A model generated the notes under the pieces. That model was not told the origin of the DNA and made no database searches. It saw only the letters and a list, made by a program, of their open reading frames with translations. Both the position numbers and the translations under genes were made by a program. Positions 1-7,648 of a stretch of DNA of 39,596 nt are shown piece after piece. The DNA comes from Spirochaetales bacterium (GTDB lineage: Bacteria; Spirochaetota; Spirochaetia; DSM-27196; Salinispiraceae), in assembly GCA_009991955.1 (NCBI GenBank), contig JAACWS010000028.1, forward strand, positions 1-39,596, in the 5' to 3' direction. Position 1 is the stretch's first letter. Each line of letters starts with the position of its first letter.

Positions 1-440
1 TCGGTGCCCTCAACCTACTACCGGCTCCCCAATCCCGTCAGATTGAGGATAACCCCTTCCGCCCAACCACGTAAATCATACCATCTCTAAAATCTAGTTT
101 TTGGCCTTGATGGTCATTGCACTGCAATGACTTAAGAGCGCGGGCCGATTTAGAACAAAGGTTTTTAGAGGTCGCCGACACCCAACTTACAGGGGGTGTG
201 AGACAAAACTGGTCACAGTACAAAAAGATTATCAGAGGATTTTTACCCCCGAGACAATTGGGGAAAGACAACGGTGGAAAACAGGCAAGTTGCCTGCCCA
301 TCGTGCACTACTGCGAAGTTGGCAGTAGGTTAGGGGGAATCTTCTCGTAATTTCGGTAATAGCTTCGGATTATTGGCACAATGTAGTGTACCCTGATGGT
401 AGGGGTGATTTTGAAGTATCGGCCAAGGGAGATAGAGGAT
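1..440. other. Gene-poor segment at the window start
   Basis: I find no protein that looks real here; the open frames on both strands have atypical composition and no ribosome binding site. The segment holds one copy of the dispersed structured repeat (84-174) and a perfect 15-bp palindrome CAGGCAAGTTGCCTG at 282-296. Weak inverted similarity exists between about 7-25 and 312-333 (AACCTACT core), which could be ends of an old insertion but is too short to rely on. Confidence 0.5.
84..174 (+). repeat. Dispersed structured repeat, copy A
   Basis: This copy contains GGCCTTGATGGTC at 103-115, the perfect palindrome GTCATTGCACTGCAATGAC at 113-131, and GGCCGATTTAGAACAAAGG at 143-161. The 13-mer and 19-mer recur exactly, with the same 27-nt spacing, in copy E (minus strand, 14901-14990). 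As RNA it can fold into three nested stems: CTCTAAAA with TTTTAGAG (outer), GGCC with GGCC (middle), and GTCATTGC with GCAATGAC (apical). No coding potential was recognised. It is probably a MITE- or REP-like intergenic element; a transcribed structured RNA is the alternative. Confidence 0.8.
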
Positions 441-637
441 GAGTTAATGTGGCTCTCTGCGTACGGGTTTTCCCCAACGGGCAGAAGCCCAAGTGAGCCA
501 CTTGCGTTTTCACGGAGGGCGCCATGAGGTGGATCTGATTAGCAAACGACGAGGTCGAGCTGATTGGTGCCAGTCGGGATGCCGAGGCATATCGTCGCAA
601 GGATGGAATCGCCGTTTTGCCCGCCACCTTACTCTGA
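441..637 (+). pseudogene. Decayed C-terminal fragment of a DUF4143 AAA ATPase
   Basis: Three reading frames together give pieces of a DUF4143-family C-terminus: VALCVRVF, then RAEAQVSHLRFHGGRHEVDLI (read in two pieces: RAEAQVSHLRF and HGGRHEVDLI), then VELIGASRDAEAYRRKDGI followed by AVLPATLL and a stop at 635-637. HEVDLI corresponds to the nuclease-like strand that follows the DUF4143 region, and AYRRKDGIAVLP to the usual C-terminal tail. The frames shift between pieces and roughly 40 residues between HEVDLI and VELIG are missing. No start codon or ribosome binding site remains. It belongs to a different DUF4143 subgroup from the intact gene at 1513-2733, so it is not a simple duplicate. The family assignment comes from recognised motifs only. 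Confidence 0.6.
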
Positions 638-722
638 CCTTAATCTCGGAAATCATTGGGATTATTTCGCAATTTCTCTATCAGAATTGCAACATTTTCC
701 ACATTAAATCAGACTAACTTTG

Positions 723-1004
723 TTAAGCGACTGTCTCTTCCTTCTTCTCAGTAATCCTACCTGTTACATATTTATGGAGAATGCTGGTGACCAATGTCTG
801 ATAAGGAATACCTTCTTCGAGTGTTTTGGTCTTCAAAGCTTCTACGTCTCGTTTTGAAATCCTCACATTGATTCTATAGTCCTTTTGCCCTGTTTCAGAA
901 GCAGCTTTCATCAGTCTTTCTTTCATCGAGGAGATATCGGACACAGAAGACCATTCTCCGGCTTCCACCGAATTGATTAGTTCTGATTCTTCATGCTTGT
1001 TCAT
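723..1004 (-). CDS. BrnA/CopG-like antitoxin of a type II toxin-antitoxin pair
   Basis: A 93-aa protein with an acidic N-terminal half and a C-terminal ribbon-helix-helix-like segment (DYRINVRISKRDVEALKTK, about residues 46-64), followed by GIPYQTLVTSILHKYVTG. This is the CopG/BrnA arrangement: DNA binding and dimerisation, with the other half neutralising the partner toxin. The start at 1004 is preceded by GGAG seven bases upstream, so the longer frame to 1049 is not used. It overlaps the end of the upstream toxin gene by 14 bp, indicating translational coupling. Toxin-first order is typical of BrnT/BrnA. It probably represses its own operon through the promoter at 1287-1315. Confidence 0.75.
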   Translation of the reverse strand: MNKHEESELINSVEAGEWSSVSDISSMKERLMKAASETGQKDYRINVRISKRDVEALKTKTLEEGIPYQTLVTSILHKYVTGRITEKKEETVA

Positions 1005-1281
1005 TTTTTTTCTCCAAATTGAACTGCTTCGTATGCTTTCTGCTAGCAAATAGTATCTTCAAGAAAAAGTCCCCCTTACCTTCTTCCACAAAGGGAACAC
1101 AGATCGCATATCCCTCTATATCTACAATCAGAATCTTTTGTTTTTTGTACTTCTCGATATTTGGGTGATCAACCACATCAAGAAGATGACCTTCCTCAAT
1201 AGCGACCACGATACGCTCAAAGGAAATGCTTCTTTCTGCCTTTAGGAGTTTGTTCTTCTCCTCATTCCAATTGAACCTCAT
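991..1281 (-). CDS. BrnT-family toxin (putative ribonuclease)
   Basis: A 96-aa protein beginning MRFNWNEEKNKLLKAERSIS, the usual BrnT opening (F-x-W-x-x-x-K-N-x-x-L ... ISF), with a central VDHPNIEKYKKQKILIVDIEG and a C-terminal ILFASRKHTKQF. BrnT-family proteins are small RelE-like ribonucleases. The family start matches the ATG at 1281, which has no Shine-Dalgarno. The promoter directly in front (TTGACA, 17 bp, TAATTT) leaves only 5 nt before the ATG, so the toxin mRNA is probably leaderless. The antitoxin follows with a 14-bp overlap. Toxic activity is inferred from the family and context, not seen. Confidence 0.75.
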   Translation of the reverse strand: MRFNWNEEKNKLLKAERSISFERIVVAIEEGHLLDVVDHPNIEKYKKQKILIVDIEGYAICVPFVEEGKGDFFLKILFASRKHTKQFNLEKKNEQA

Positions 1282-1286
1282 GGATC

Positions 1287-1315
1287 AAATTAGCTACACG
1301 TATGCCTTTTGTCAA
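1287..1315 (-). promoter_or_regulatory. Promoter of the toxin-antitoxin operon, predicted leaderless
   Basis: On the minus strand TTGACA (1310-1315) and TAATTT (1287-1292) are separated by exactly 17 bp. The -10 box ends 5 nt before the BrnT ATG, which puts the transcription start at or within a base of the start codon. Confidence 0.65.
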
Positions 1316-1409
1316 CTTCACGGCAGGGCAAACACACAGAAAGCCAGTATTGGTCAGGGAATAGACGTTTAGGAGAAATAGTAATTTGCCTGAGGTGATG
1401 AAGCGACCC

Positions 1410-1428
1410 AAATTGCACCGCAATGACC
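1410..1428 (-). repeat. Fragment of the dispersed repeat, copy C
   Basis: Read on the minus strand this is GGTCATTGCGGTGCAATTT, the apical palindrome of the repeat with one arm degraded. The middle and outer stems are not recognisable. It lies in the 231-bp gap between the toxin operon and the ATPase gene. Confidence 0.4.
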
Positions 1429-1477
1429 TTCTTTTGGCTTCAACTTTTTCCAAAATACTCGAAATATTCGTCCGATC

Positions 1478-1506
1478 TTGACTATAATAAAATCTAAAAT
1501 TACAAT
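1478..1506 (+). promoter_or_regulatory. Promoter of the DUF4143 ATPase gene, predicted leaderless
   Basis: TTGACT (1478-1483) and TACAAT (1501-1506) are 17 bp apart and the -10 ends 6 nt before the ATG at 1513. No Shine-Dalgarno precedes the gene. GACTAT (1480-1485) and ATAGTC (1505-1510) form an inverted repeat spanning the promoter, a possible operator. A TATAAT at 1483-1488 has no matching -35. Confidence 0.6.
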
Positions 1507-1512
1507 AGTCGT

Positions 1513-2733
1513 ATGTATTTGACCCGGGCGATCGAACCGACTATTCGTAAGATTGTAAAAAGTTTTCCGGTCCTTTTGGTAACCGGGCCCCGTCAGGTAG
1601 GGAAGACTACCCTTCTCAAACACCTTGCAGAGGACGGGCGTACCTACGTGACCCTCGATGATCCCCTTCAGCGGAGACTTGCCCTCGAAGATCCGGAGCT
1701 TTTTCTGGAGCGATTCGAAGCCCCGGTCATTATTGATGAGATTCAGTATGCGCCAAATCTTTTGCCCTACATAAAAATGAGGGTCGACCGAAATTCTACG
1801 AAGGGCGGGTATTGGCTTACGGGTTCCCAAATGTTCCACCTCATGGAAGGTGTGAGTGAGTCCCTCGCCGGAAGGGTCGCTGTAGTCCGTCTCCTAGGTC
1901 TTTCCCAGTCCGAAATCGAAGGTCGAGAAAGTAGTCCCTTCCTTCCGACGAAAGAGCATTTATCCGGGGCGAGGAACGAACATCAACCCAAGAAATTGAT
2001 GGAAGGTTTCGTAGCAATCTATCAAGGAAGTCTTCCGGTCTTCTTTGCCGAGAAAGATCCTCCCGAGGTTGAGCAGTATTATTCGTCCTACGTGCAAACC
2101 TACCTTCAGAGGGATATTAAGGATCTGTCCCAGATTGGCGACGAGTTGTCGTTCCTGCGATTCCTCACTGCCACCGCAGCTCGGACGGGCCAACTACTTC
2201 AGTATGCCGACCTGGCTCGCGATGTAGGTATTAGCCAGCCGACGGCAAAGAAATGGCTCTCTATTCTCGTATCTTCCGGGATCGTTGCCCTCATCGAGCC
2301 CTGGTTTACTAACTCCCTCAGCCGCATGATTAAGACACCCAAGTTGTACTTTATGGATACCGGTTTGGCGGCCTACCTTACCCGGTGGACAAGCCCTGGC
2401 ACCCTCGAGGCCGGGGCTATGGCAGGAGCCTTTTTCGAAACCTTTGTCGTCAGCGAGGTAATAAAGAGTTGGTATAACGCTGGGAAAACTTCGCCAGTGT
2501 ACTACTACCGGGATAAAGAAAAACGGGAAATCGACCTGATTCTCGATGTCGATGGCTGTTTGTATCCCCTGGAAATTAAAAAAAGCGCCCATCCCAAAAA
2601 AGAAGATATAAAAACCTTCGGGGTCTTAGGGAAAGCTATTGTACCGGTAGGGTCCGGGGGAGTCATTTGTTGTGCCACCGAGTATTTGCCCCTGGACCAG
2701 CAGAATTCAATAATCCCCTGGTGGCTTATTTAA
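1513..2733 (+). CDS. AAA ATPase with DUF4143 domain
   Basis: A 406-aa ATPase of the AAA_14/DUF4143 type. The N-terminal AAA domain carries the Walker A motif GPRQVGKTT (residues 25-33) and Walker B VIIDEIQ (about 76-82). The middle has a winged-helix-like stretch (DVGISQPTAKKWLSIL). The DUF4143 part includes YFMDTGLAAYL, and the C-terminus has a PD-(D/E)XK-like strand set (YYYRDKEKREIDLILDVDG ... PLEIKKS). Length and start match the family. Cellular role is unknown for most members; they are often accessory genes near toxin-antitoxin loci, as here. Translation probably begins on a leaderless mRNA. It ends convergently with cmoA, sharing 3 bp. Confidence 0.9.
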   Translation: MYLTRAIEPTIRKIVKSFPVLLVTGPRQVGKTTLLKHLAEDGRTYVTLDDPLQRRLALEDPELFLERFEAPVIIDEIQYAPNLLPYIKMRVDRNSTKGGYWLTGSQMFHLMEGVSESLAGRVAVVRLLGLSQSEIEGRESSPFLPTKEHLSGARNEHQPKKLMEGFVAIYQGSLPVFFAEKDPPEVEQYYSSYVQTYLQRDIKDLSQIGDELSFLRFLTATAARTGQLLQYADLARDVGISQPTAKKWLSILVSSGIVALIEPWFTNSLSRMIKTPKLYFMDTGLAAYLTRWTSPGTLEAGAMAGAFFETFVVSEVIKSWYNAGKTSPVYYYRDKEKREIDLILDVDGCLYPLEIKKSAHPKKEDIKTFGVLGKAIVPVGSGGVICCATEYLPLDQQNSIIPWWLI

Positions 2734-3476
2734 CCCTGCCCCTTCACCGCCCCAAAGCTGACAAACTGGAAGAACCCATACCACTGGGACACCTGCCCAA
2801 ACCCCGCAGTCGCCAGGGCCTCGCGATGTTCCTCGGCGGTCCAAGGAACTAGCACATTCTCCAAGGCTTGACGTTTTTGGGCGATTTCGAGATCGCTGTA
2901 TCCTTGCTTGCGCTTAAAATCCCAGTGGATTTCGGTCAAAAATTCTTGCTCCCATGGTTGAGCATAGCTGATTTTTTCCGACAGAATCAAAATACCCCCG
3001 GGAACTAGGCCCTTGTAAATTCGCCCTAACAGGGGCAGACGAAGTTCGGGGGCCAAAAACTGGAGGGTAAAATTGAGGACTACCATCGAGGCCGAAGACA
3101 GAACCGTGTCGGTAATACTCTCGGTCCGAACCCGGACCGGGGCCACCGAAGGGTCCTGGTTCACCGCTGCAGTTAACCGGGAGGTCATGGCCGGGCTATT
3201 GTCTACGGCGATAATTTCCACCCCGGTCACCGAAATGTTGTGGCGCATTTCGAAGGTGGCCGCCCCCAGACTGGCACCCAGGTCGTAAACCCGGGTGTGG
3301 GGTTGGACGTAGCGTCGGGCAAACAGGCCTATGCCCTGCAGTATATCGGCGTAACCTGGCACCGAGCGGGTAATCATATCGGGAAAAACCCGGGCTACCT
3401 GGTCGTTAAAGGCAAAGGGCCCGGGCTCCACCGGATTGGCAAAGACCTGGTCCCGACCAGAAAAATCATCCTTCAT
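2730..3476 (-). CDS. cmoA: Carboxy-S-adenosyl-L-methionine synthase
   Basis: A 248-aa Rossmann-fold methyltransferase-like protein. CmoA makes carboxy-SAM from SAM and prephenate for CmoB, which builds 5-carboxymethoxyuridine at the tRNA wobble base. Family signatures are FAFNDQVARVFPDMITRSVPGYADIL near the N-terminus (here in two pieces, FAFNDQVARVFPDM and ITRSVPGYADIL), the SAM loop VYDLGASLGAAT, VVLNFTLQFL and GGILILSEKISYAQPW. The E. coli enzyme has Cys where this one has Ala in DLGxSLG. It is the second gene after the lycopene-cyclase-domain gene with an ATGA overlap. No cmoB is present in the window, so the partner must lie elsewhere or be absent. Confidence 0.85.
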   Translation of the reverse strand: MKDDFSGRDQVFANPVEPGPFAFNDQVARVFPDMITRSVPGYADILQGIGLFARRYVQPHTRVYDLGASLGAATFEMRHNISVTGVEIIAVDNSPAMTSRLTAAVNQDPSVAPVRVRTESITDTVLSSASMVVLNFTLQFLAPELRLPLLGRIYKGLVPGGILILSEKISYAQPWEQEFLTEIHWDFKRKQGYSDLEIAQKRQALENVLVPWTAEEHREALATAGFGQVSQWYGFFQFVSFGAVKGQG

Positions 3477-4156
3477 AAACCGAGAAGACCCTTGGTAAAC
3501 AAATACACCGTAAAGGTAAGGCCAATGTAGGAAAGGTTGTACAAAAAGTCCTCGGCGGGAATGGGTCCGACCCGGACACCCGTAGTAGCCTGGGGGCTAT
3601 AAAAAATTGTCGGAAGGGCGGTGTAAATGCCGTTCACCAGACCAAAGGCTACAAAAGAGAGACCAATTGCCTGCCAAAAGCTGACCGACCATAAAATCCC
3701 CGGGGCCAAGAAAGCCGATACCACCAGAAATACCCCCGCCGAGCCGGCAGATAGTCGGGTATACCCCCGTTGGCGAAAAGGAAAAATCAACCCAAAAAAG
3801 GGTAGGGCCAAAAGAGCTTGAACCCACCACAACTCGGGTTGGGGAACCCCGTGACCAAAATAGGCCTCGACTACCTCAAAAATAAAAATTGTGGCGTAGG
3901 GGACGACCAGAAAGAACAGCCACTCACCCACGGGCAGGTGGAGAATTCGAACCGAACCCACAAACTCGTCGTTGAACCACCAATGCCCCTGCCGGGTGAC
4001 AATTGTATCCCAGAGGATATAGAGAGCACCGACGGTCAGGGTAGCAACCAAAATGGCCGGCAGGTACTGGATAAAGTACACCTTGGAATCAAAACTCATG
4101 GCCAAAGGGCCGGCCAAAACAAACAAAGAAATGAGCGTATAGGTATGCTTTTTCAA
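3473..4156 (-). CDS. Lycopene-cyclase-domain membrane protein
   Basis: A 227-aa polytopic membrane protein with about six to seven hydrophobic segments. The stretch LPVGEWLFFLVVPYATIFIFE matches the signature of the small integral-membrane lycopene cyclases (CrtYc/CrtYd-type; the usual motif is P-x-E-E, here PVGE; read as LPVGEWLFFL plus VVPYATIFIFE). HWWFNDEFVGS is also typical of the family. I chose the TTG start at 4156 because AGGAG sits 8 nt upstream and the protein then begins LKKHTYTLISLF, a plausible first helix; the longer frame to 4273 has no ribosome binding site. Expected role is cyclisation of lycopene ends in carotenoid synthesis, but no other crt gene is nearby, so substrate is inferred. 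Confidence 0.75.
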   Translation of the reverse strand: MKKHTYTLISLFVLAGPLAMSFDSKVYFIQYLPAILVATLTVGALYILWDTIVTRQGHWWFNDEFVGSVRILHLPVGEWLFFLVVPYATIFIFEVVEAYFGHGVPQPELWWVQALLALPFFGLIFPFRQRGYTRLSAGSAGVFLVVSAFLAPGILWSVSFWQAIGLSFVAFGLVNGIYTALPTIFYSPQATTGVRVGPIPAEDFLYNLSYIGLTFTVYLFTKGLLGL

Positions 4157-4286
4157 TGTAACTTCTCCTGTCCACAGAATACTCATGAGGGTGAGAGAGA
4201 ACAACAGGGAAAAGGGACCCTCGGCGTCAAAGTCACAAAAAATGAGATTCCAGAAGTCCCCAAAAAAATACAAAAATATTTTTCGT

Positions 4287-4303
4287 TTAACAGGATTTTA
4301 ACG
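4287..4303 (+). promoter_or_regulatory. Putative Pho box before pstS
   Basis: TTAACA (4287-4292) and TTAACG (4298-4303) repeat directly with an 11-bp period, the arrangement of PhoP/PhoB half-sites of the TTAACA type. The position, 58 bp before the pstS ATG, and the pst context support phosphate control. Only two half-sites are seen, so this is tentative. Confidence 0.4.
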
Positions 4304-4360
4304 AAGGTCTAGTAACCTCCCAGCGAACAGACGTTCAAGAATCCCGAAGGAGGATGAATT

Positions 4361-5359
4361 ATGAAGAAAGCACTTGCTATTCTTGCTCTCTTGTTGGTTG
4401 CCGGTATGATGTTTGCCGGTGGTAGCCAAGCTGCTCCTGCAGCTCCGATGGCCGCAGAAAATGACGGACCTTTTGCTTGGGTTATCGATAACGGTAGTTT
4501 CCCCCAGGTAGATGTATTGAAGATGGAAGGTAATATTATTTCCGCCGGAAGCTCCACCGTATTCCCTGCTGCCGAGTGGATCGCTGCCCAATTGGAAGAC
4601 GAAGGCTACACTGGCCAAATCACCATCGACAGTATCGGATCCGGTGCTGGTTATGAGCGTTTCGTAAATGGCGAGTCAGACGTATCGAATGCGAGCTCAA
4701 AGATCAAGCAATCGACCATCGACGCCGCTATTGCTGCTGGCCGACCAGCTATCGAGTTCCGAATTGGAACCGACGCCTTGGCTGTGGTTGTAAACTCTGC
4801 TAACACCTGGGCTACCGATGTCACCATGGAAGAACTGGCTAAGATTTTCACCTCCGATCGTTGGAGCGACGTTAATCCTGCTTGGCCTAACCAACCAATT
4901 CTTAAGTTTATCCCCGGTACCGACAGTGGAACCTTTGAGTACTTCGTAGAAGAAGTTTTCAGCAAAGACCCTGCGCCGATGCTCGCTTCGTCTAACCTCC
5001 AACTTTCCGAAGATGATAACATCTTGGTCCAAGGTGTTGAGGGTAGTCCTAACGCTGTTGGTTTCTTTGGGTACGCTTACTACGCCAACGAAGGTGCAGG
5101 ACTGAAGATTCTCGACATCGACAGTGTGAAGGCAAATACTGCCAATGTTGACAACGGGACCTATCCCTTAGCTCGTCCCTTGTTCATGTACTCTGCTGCC
5201 AACATCATGCGGTCTAAGCCTCAGGTTGCCGCTTACCTGGCCTACGTACTCAACAACGCCAACGAAGCTATGCTTGCCGTTGGATACTTCCAAGCTCCTG
5301 TTGCTGCCATCAATGGCGCAAAGGCTGCCTGGCTTGAAGCTATGAAAGGTGCGTACTAA
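4361..5359 (+). CDS. pstS: Phosphate-binding periplasmic protein PstS
   Basis: A 332-aa substrate-binding protein of the Pst ABC importer. The N-terminal signal peptide (MKKALAILALLLVAGMMFAG, cleavage near SQA-AP) has no lipobox cysteine, so the protein should be free in the periplasm. The mature part has the phosphate-binding turns ISAGSSTVFPAAEW (about 60-73), SIGSGAGYERF and PGTDSGTFEYF. GGAGG stands 8 nt before the ATG. It is the first gene of pstSCAB; phosphate repression is likely given the upstream Pho-box-like repeat. A hairpin with a T-run follows before pstC. Confidence 0.93.
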   Translation: MKKALAILALLLVAGMMFAGGSQAAPAAPMAAENDGPFAWVIDNGSFPQVDVLKMEGNIISAGSSTVFPAAEWIAAQLEDEGYTGQITIDSIGSGAGYERFVNGESDVSNASSKIKQSTIDAAIAAGRPAIEFRIGTDALAVVVNSANTWATDVTMEELAKIFTSDRWSDVNPAWPNQPILKFIPGTDSGTFEYFVEEVFSKDPAPMLASSNLQLSEDDNILVQGVEGSPNAVGFFGYAYYANEGAGLKILDIDSVKANTANVDNGTYPLARPLFMYSAANIMRSKPQVAAYLAYVLNNANEAMLAVGYFQAPVAAINGAKAAWLEAMKGAY

Positions 5360-5400
5360 GACTCTCCTTTGTAAACGTACAAAGTCCCAAGTATAATCCC

Positions 5401-5429
5401 AAGGGAGGGGCAATTGCTCCTCCCTTTTT
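5401..5429 (+). terminator. Terminator-like attenuator between pstS and pstC
   Basis: AAGGGAGG (5401-5408) pairs with CCTCCCTT (5419-5426), with inner GGCAA/TTGCT pairing, followed by five T. Lying between pstS and pstC in one operon, it probably lets only some transcripts continue into the permease genes. Confidence 0.75.
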
Positions 5430-5448
5430 CTGTATCCGGAGGAGATAT

Positions 5449-6384
5449 ATGGAAACCCCAACGATGGCCCCCGGGTCTGTGCCCGAGGCCTACAAGAAGA
5501 AGCCCCGTATTCACGAACAGGTTATTCAGAGCCTCTTGTTCGTTGCGGCGGGTATATCGGTATTTATTACGGCCTACATTATCATCGAACTCACCAAAGA
5601 GTCTTGGCTTTTTTTCGGAGATCCCGAGGTAACTTTGTGGAAGTTCTTTACCGACCACCAGTGGCAACCCATGATTGGCGAGTTTGGAATTTTACCCTTG
5701 GTCAGCGCTACCCTCATGACTAGTTTTATCGCCATGTTAGTGGCAATCCCTCTCGGCCTCATGGTTGCAATTTATCTATCGGAGTACGCCTCCGAAAGGG
5801 TTCGAGGCACCCTAAAACCAATCCTCGAGGTCTTAGCCGGAATTCCGACTGTTGTCTACGGGTACTTTGCCGTTACCTTCATGACCCCCTTATTACAGAA
5901 TATTTTTGGAAACAACGTGGTCGACGTCTATAACACCGCCTCTGCTGGCCTTGTAATGGGTATTTTGATTCTCCCCCTGGTTTCATCCATGGGCGAGGAT
6001 GCCCTTAGTGCGGTACCACGAAGCCTTCGAGAAGCATCCTTTGCCTTGGGGGCCACCAAGATGGAAACCTCTATCGCCGTAGTCGTACCGGCGGCTTTTT
6101 CGGGCATTGCCGCGGCAATAATCGTCGCTCTTTCTCGGGCCGTTGGCGAAACAATGATCGTGGCCCTGGCTGCAGGCGCTGGTTCGAACCTGACTCTGAA
6201 CCCTTTCAAAGGAGCCGAAACCATTACCGGGTATATTGTCCGTATTAGTGGCGGAGACATTAGCTACAATACCATCGATTACAACAGTATTTTTGCTTTG
6301 GGTCTGGTCTTGTTCCTAATTACCCTTTCCCTGAACTATATTAGCCGCCGAATTGTCGAAAAATACCGGGAGGTCTACGAATGA
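5449..6384 (+). CDS. pstC: Phosphate ABC transporter permease PstC
   Basis: A 311-aa inner-membrane permease with about six transmembrane helices. The ABC permease coupling region is EASFALGATKMETSIAVVVP (about residues 196-215), which docks on PstB. AGIPTVVYGYFAV and LSRAVGETMIVALAAG are conserved PstC/PstA features. GGAGG precedes the ATG by 5 nt. The gene ends in an ATGA overlap with pstA. A 40-residue N-terminal tail before the first helix is slightly long but normal for the family. Confidence 0.95.
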   Translation: METPTMAPGSVPEAYKKKPRIHEQVIQSLLFVAAGISVFITAYIIIELTKESWLFFGDPEVTLWKFFTDHQWQPMIGEFGILPLVSATLMTSFIAMLVAIPLGLMVAIYLSEYASERVRGTLKPILEVLAGIPTVVYGYFAVTFMTPLLQNIFGNNVVDVYNTASAGLVMGILILPLVSSMGEDALSAVPRSLREASFALGATKMETSIAVVVPAAFSGIAAAIIVALSRAVGETMIVALAAGAGSNLTLNPFKGAETITGYIVRISGGDISYNTIDYNSIFALGLVLFLITLSLNYISRRIVEKYREVYE

Positions 6385-7643
6385 GTAAGACAAAAACCCA
6401 TCCAATGGCCCGAACCCACGAAGAGTTGGCCGCGCTCATCCATCGCCGGAGGCAAACCGGGAAGGTGTGGCAGTTAGCTTTCTACGGGGCGACGGGAATC
6501 GCAATTCTTTCGCTTATTGTGCTTTTGTTGAACATTTTTAATGGTGCCTTTGGATTTGTGTTAATTCAAAACGAAGTTGAACCGGCCGACCTGGTAGCCT
6601 CGGGCAACCTTGCCGACCTAGATCAGGCTGGTCTTATCGCAATAATTGAAGAATACCAGTCCGCCGGTCTCGTTCGCCGTTTTAACGCCGAAAAACCTTT
6701 GGCTAACCGATCGGAACGCGAACTTATCGATCTCGTCGAAGAACGAGTAGTTAAACCGGTAATTATCCAGGCTTGGTCCCTACAAGATAGCATTTTTCGA
6801 CAAAACGAAATTCGAGCCGTCGCTGCGGACTCTGACCTCACGACTCTTACCTTTCGTAGTTGGGTTTCCTGGGAGTTTGTTGTTAGTCCTCAAAATCCAA
6901 GCCCCCAGTTTGCTGGGGTTCGAACGGCCCTCTTGGGATCGTTATGGATGATTCTTATCGTTATGGTGGTAGCCTTTCCTATGGGGGTTGCCGCTGCTAT
7001 CTACCTGGAAGAGTACGCCACCAAAAAAACTTGGTACAATCGGCTCATCGAAGTCAACATCTACAACCTGGCCGGTATTCCATCGATTATTTACGGTTTG
7101 TTAGGTTTGGCCTTGTTCGTTCGAGGTATGGCTCCCTTTACCAGTGGTGCTATGTTCGACCCCACGGTCGACGAAACGACCAACGGACGAACCATAATTT
7201 CGGCCGGTCTTACCTTGGCCTTGCTGATTCTCCCTCTCATTATCATTAACTCTCGAGAGGCCCTCAAAGCTATCCCCAAAAGTCTACGGGAGTCTAGTTA
7301 CGCCGTCGGGGCGACCAAGTGGCAAACCGTATGGCACCACGTTCTGCCCGCATCCTTCGAACGGGTGTTGACCGGTACCATTCTGGCAATTTCCCGGGCT
7401 GTGGGAGAAACCGCACCTCTCGTTGTCGTAGGGGCTTCAACCTTCGTTACCTTCGACCCTGCGTCGCTCTTTGCCAAATTTACGACCATGCCTATTCAAA
7501 TTTATCAGTGGTCGGCCCGTCCCCAAAGCCAGTTCCGTAACATCGCCGCCGGGGCAATTATCGTCTTACTCATCCTCATGCTGAGTATGAACGCTTTCGC
7601 GATTATCATGAGGAATCGAATTGCAAAAGAGAGGAGAGTGTAA
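6381..7643 (+). CDS. pstA: Phosphate ABC transporter permease PstA, long form
   Basis: A 420-aa permease; common PstA proteins are near 280-300 aa. The extra length is an N-terminal helix (about 28-50) and a predicted periplasmic domain (about 52-178) rich in charged residues ([20 protein letters not shown]). This resembles the DUF3333 extension found before PstA in many Gram-negatives. The permease core follows, with [36 protein letters not shown] (EAA loop) and [19 protein letters not shown]. It overlaps pstC by 4 bp and is followed by pstB after 5 bp. Confidence 0.93.
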   Translation: MSKTKTHPMARTHEELAALIHRRRQTGKVWQLAFYGATGIAILSLIVLLLNIFNGAFGFVLIQNEVEPADLVASGNLADLDQAGLIAIIEEYQSAGLVRRFNAEKPLANRSERELIDLVEERVVKPVIIQAWSLQDSIFRQNEIRAVAADSDLTTLTFRSWVSWEFVVSPQNPSPQFAGVRTALLGSLWMILIVMVVAFPMGVAAAIYLEEYATKKTWYNRLIEVNIYNLAGIPSIIYGLLGLALFVRGMAPFTSGAMFDPTVDETTNGRTIISAGLTLALLILPLIIINSREALKAIPKSLRESSYAVGATKWQTVWHHVLPASFERVLTGTILAISRAVGETAPLVVVGASTFVTFDPASLFAKFTTMPIQIYQWSARPQSQFRNIAAGAIIVLLILMLSMNAFAIIMRNRIAKERRV

Positions 7644-7648
7644 AAAGT

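Noticed and set aside
7-333. Inverted similarity between the first 25 bases and 312-333, perhaps ends of an insertion
   Set aside because: Only the AACCTACT core and scattered bases match; too short to call an element.
370-627. Minus-strand 85-aa open frame
   Set aside because: It is antisense to the DUF4143 remnant, has no ribosome binding site and no recognisable domain.
1483-1488. Perfect TATAAT as the ATPase -10 box
   Set aside because: No usable -35 lies 16-18 bp upstream, while TTGACT-17-TACAAT fits well.
4157-4273. Longer N-terminus of the lycopene-cyclase-domain protein
   Set aside because: No ribosome binding site, while AGGAG stands before the TTG at 4156.
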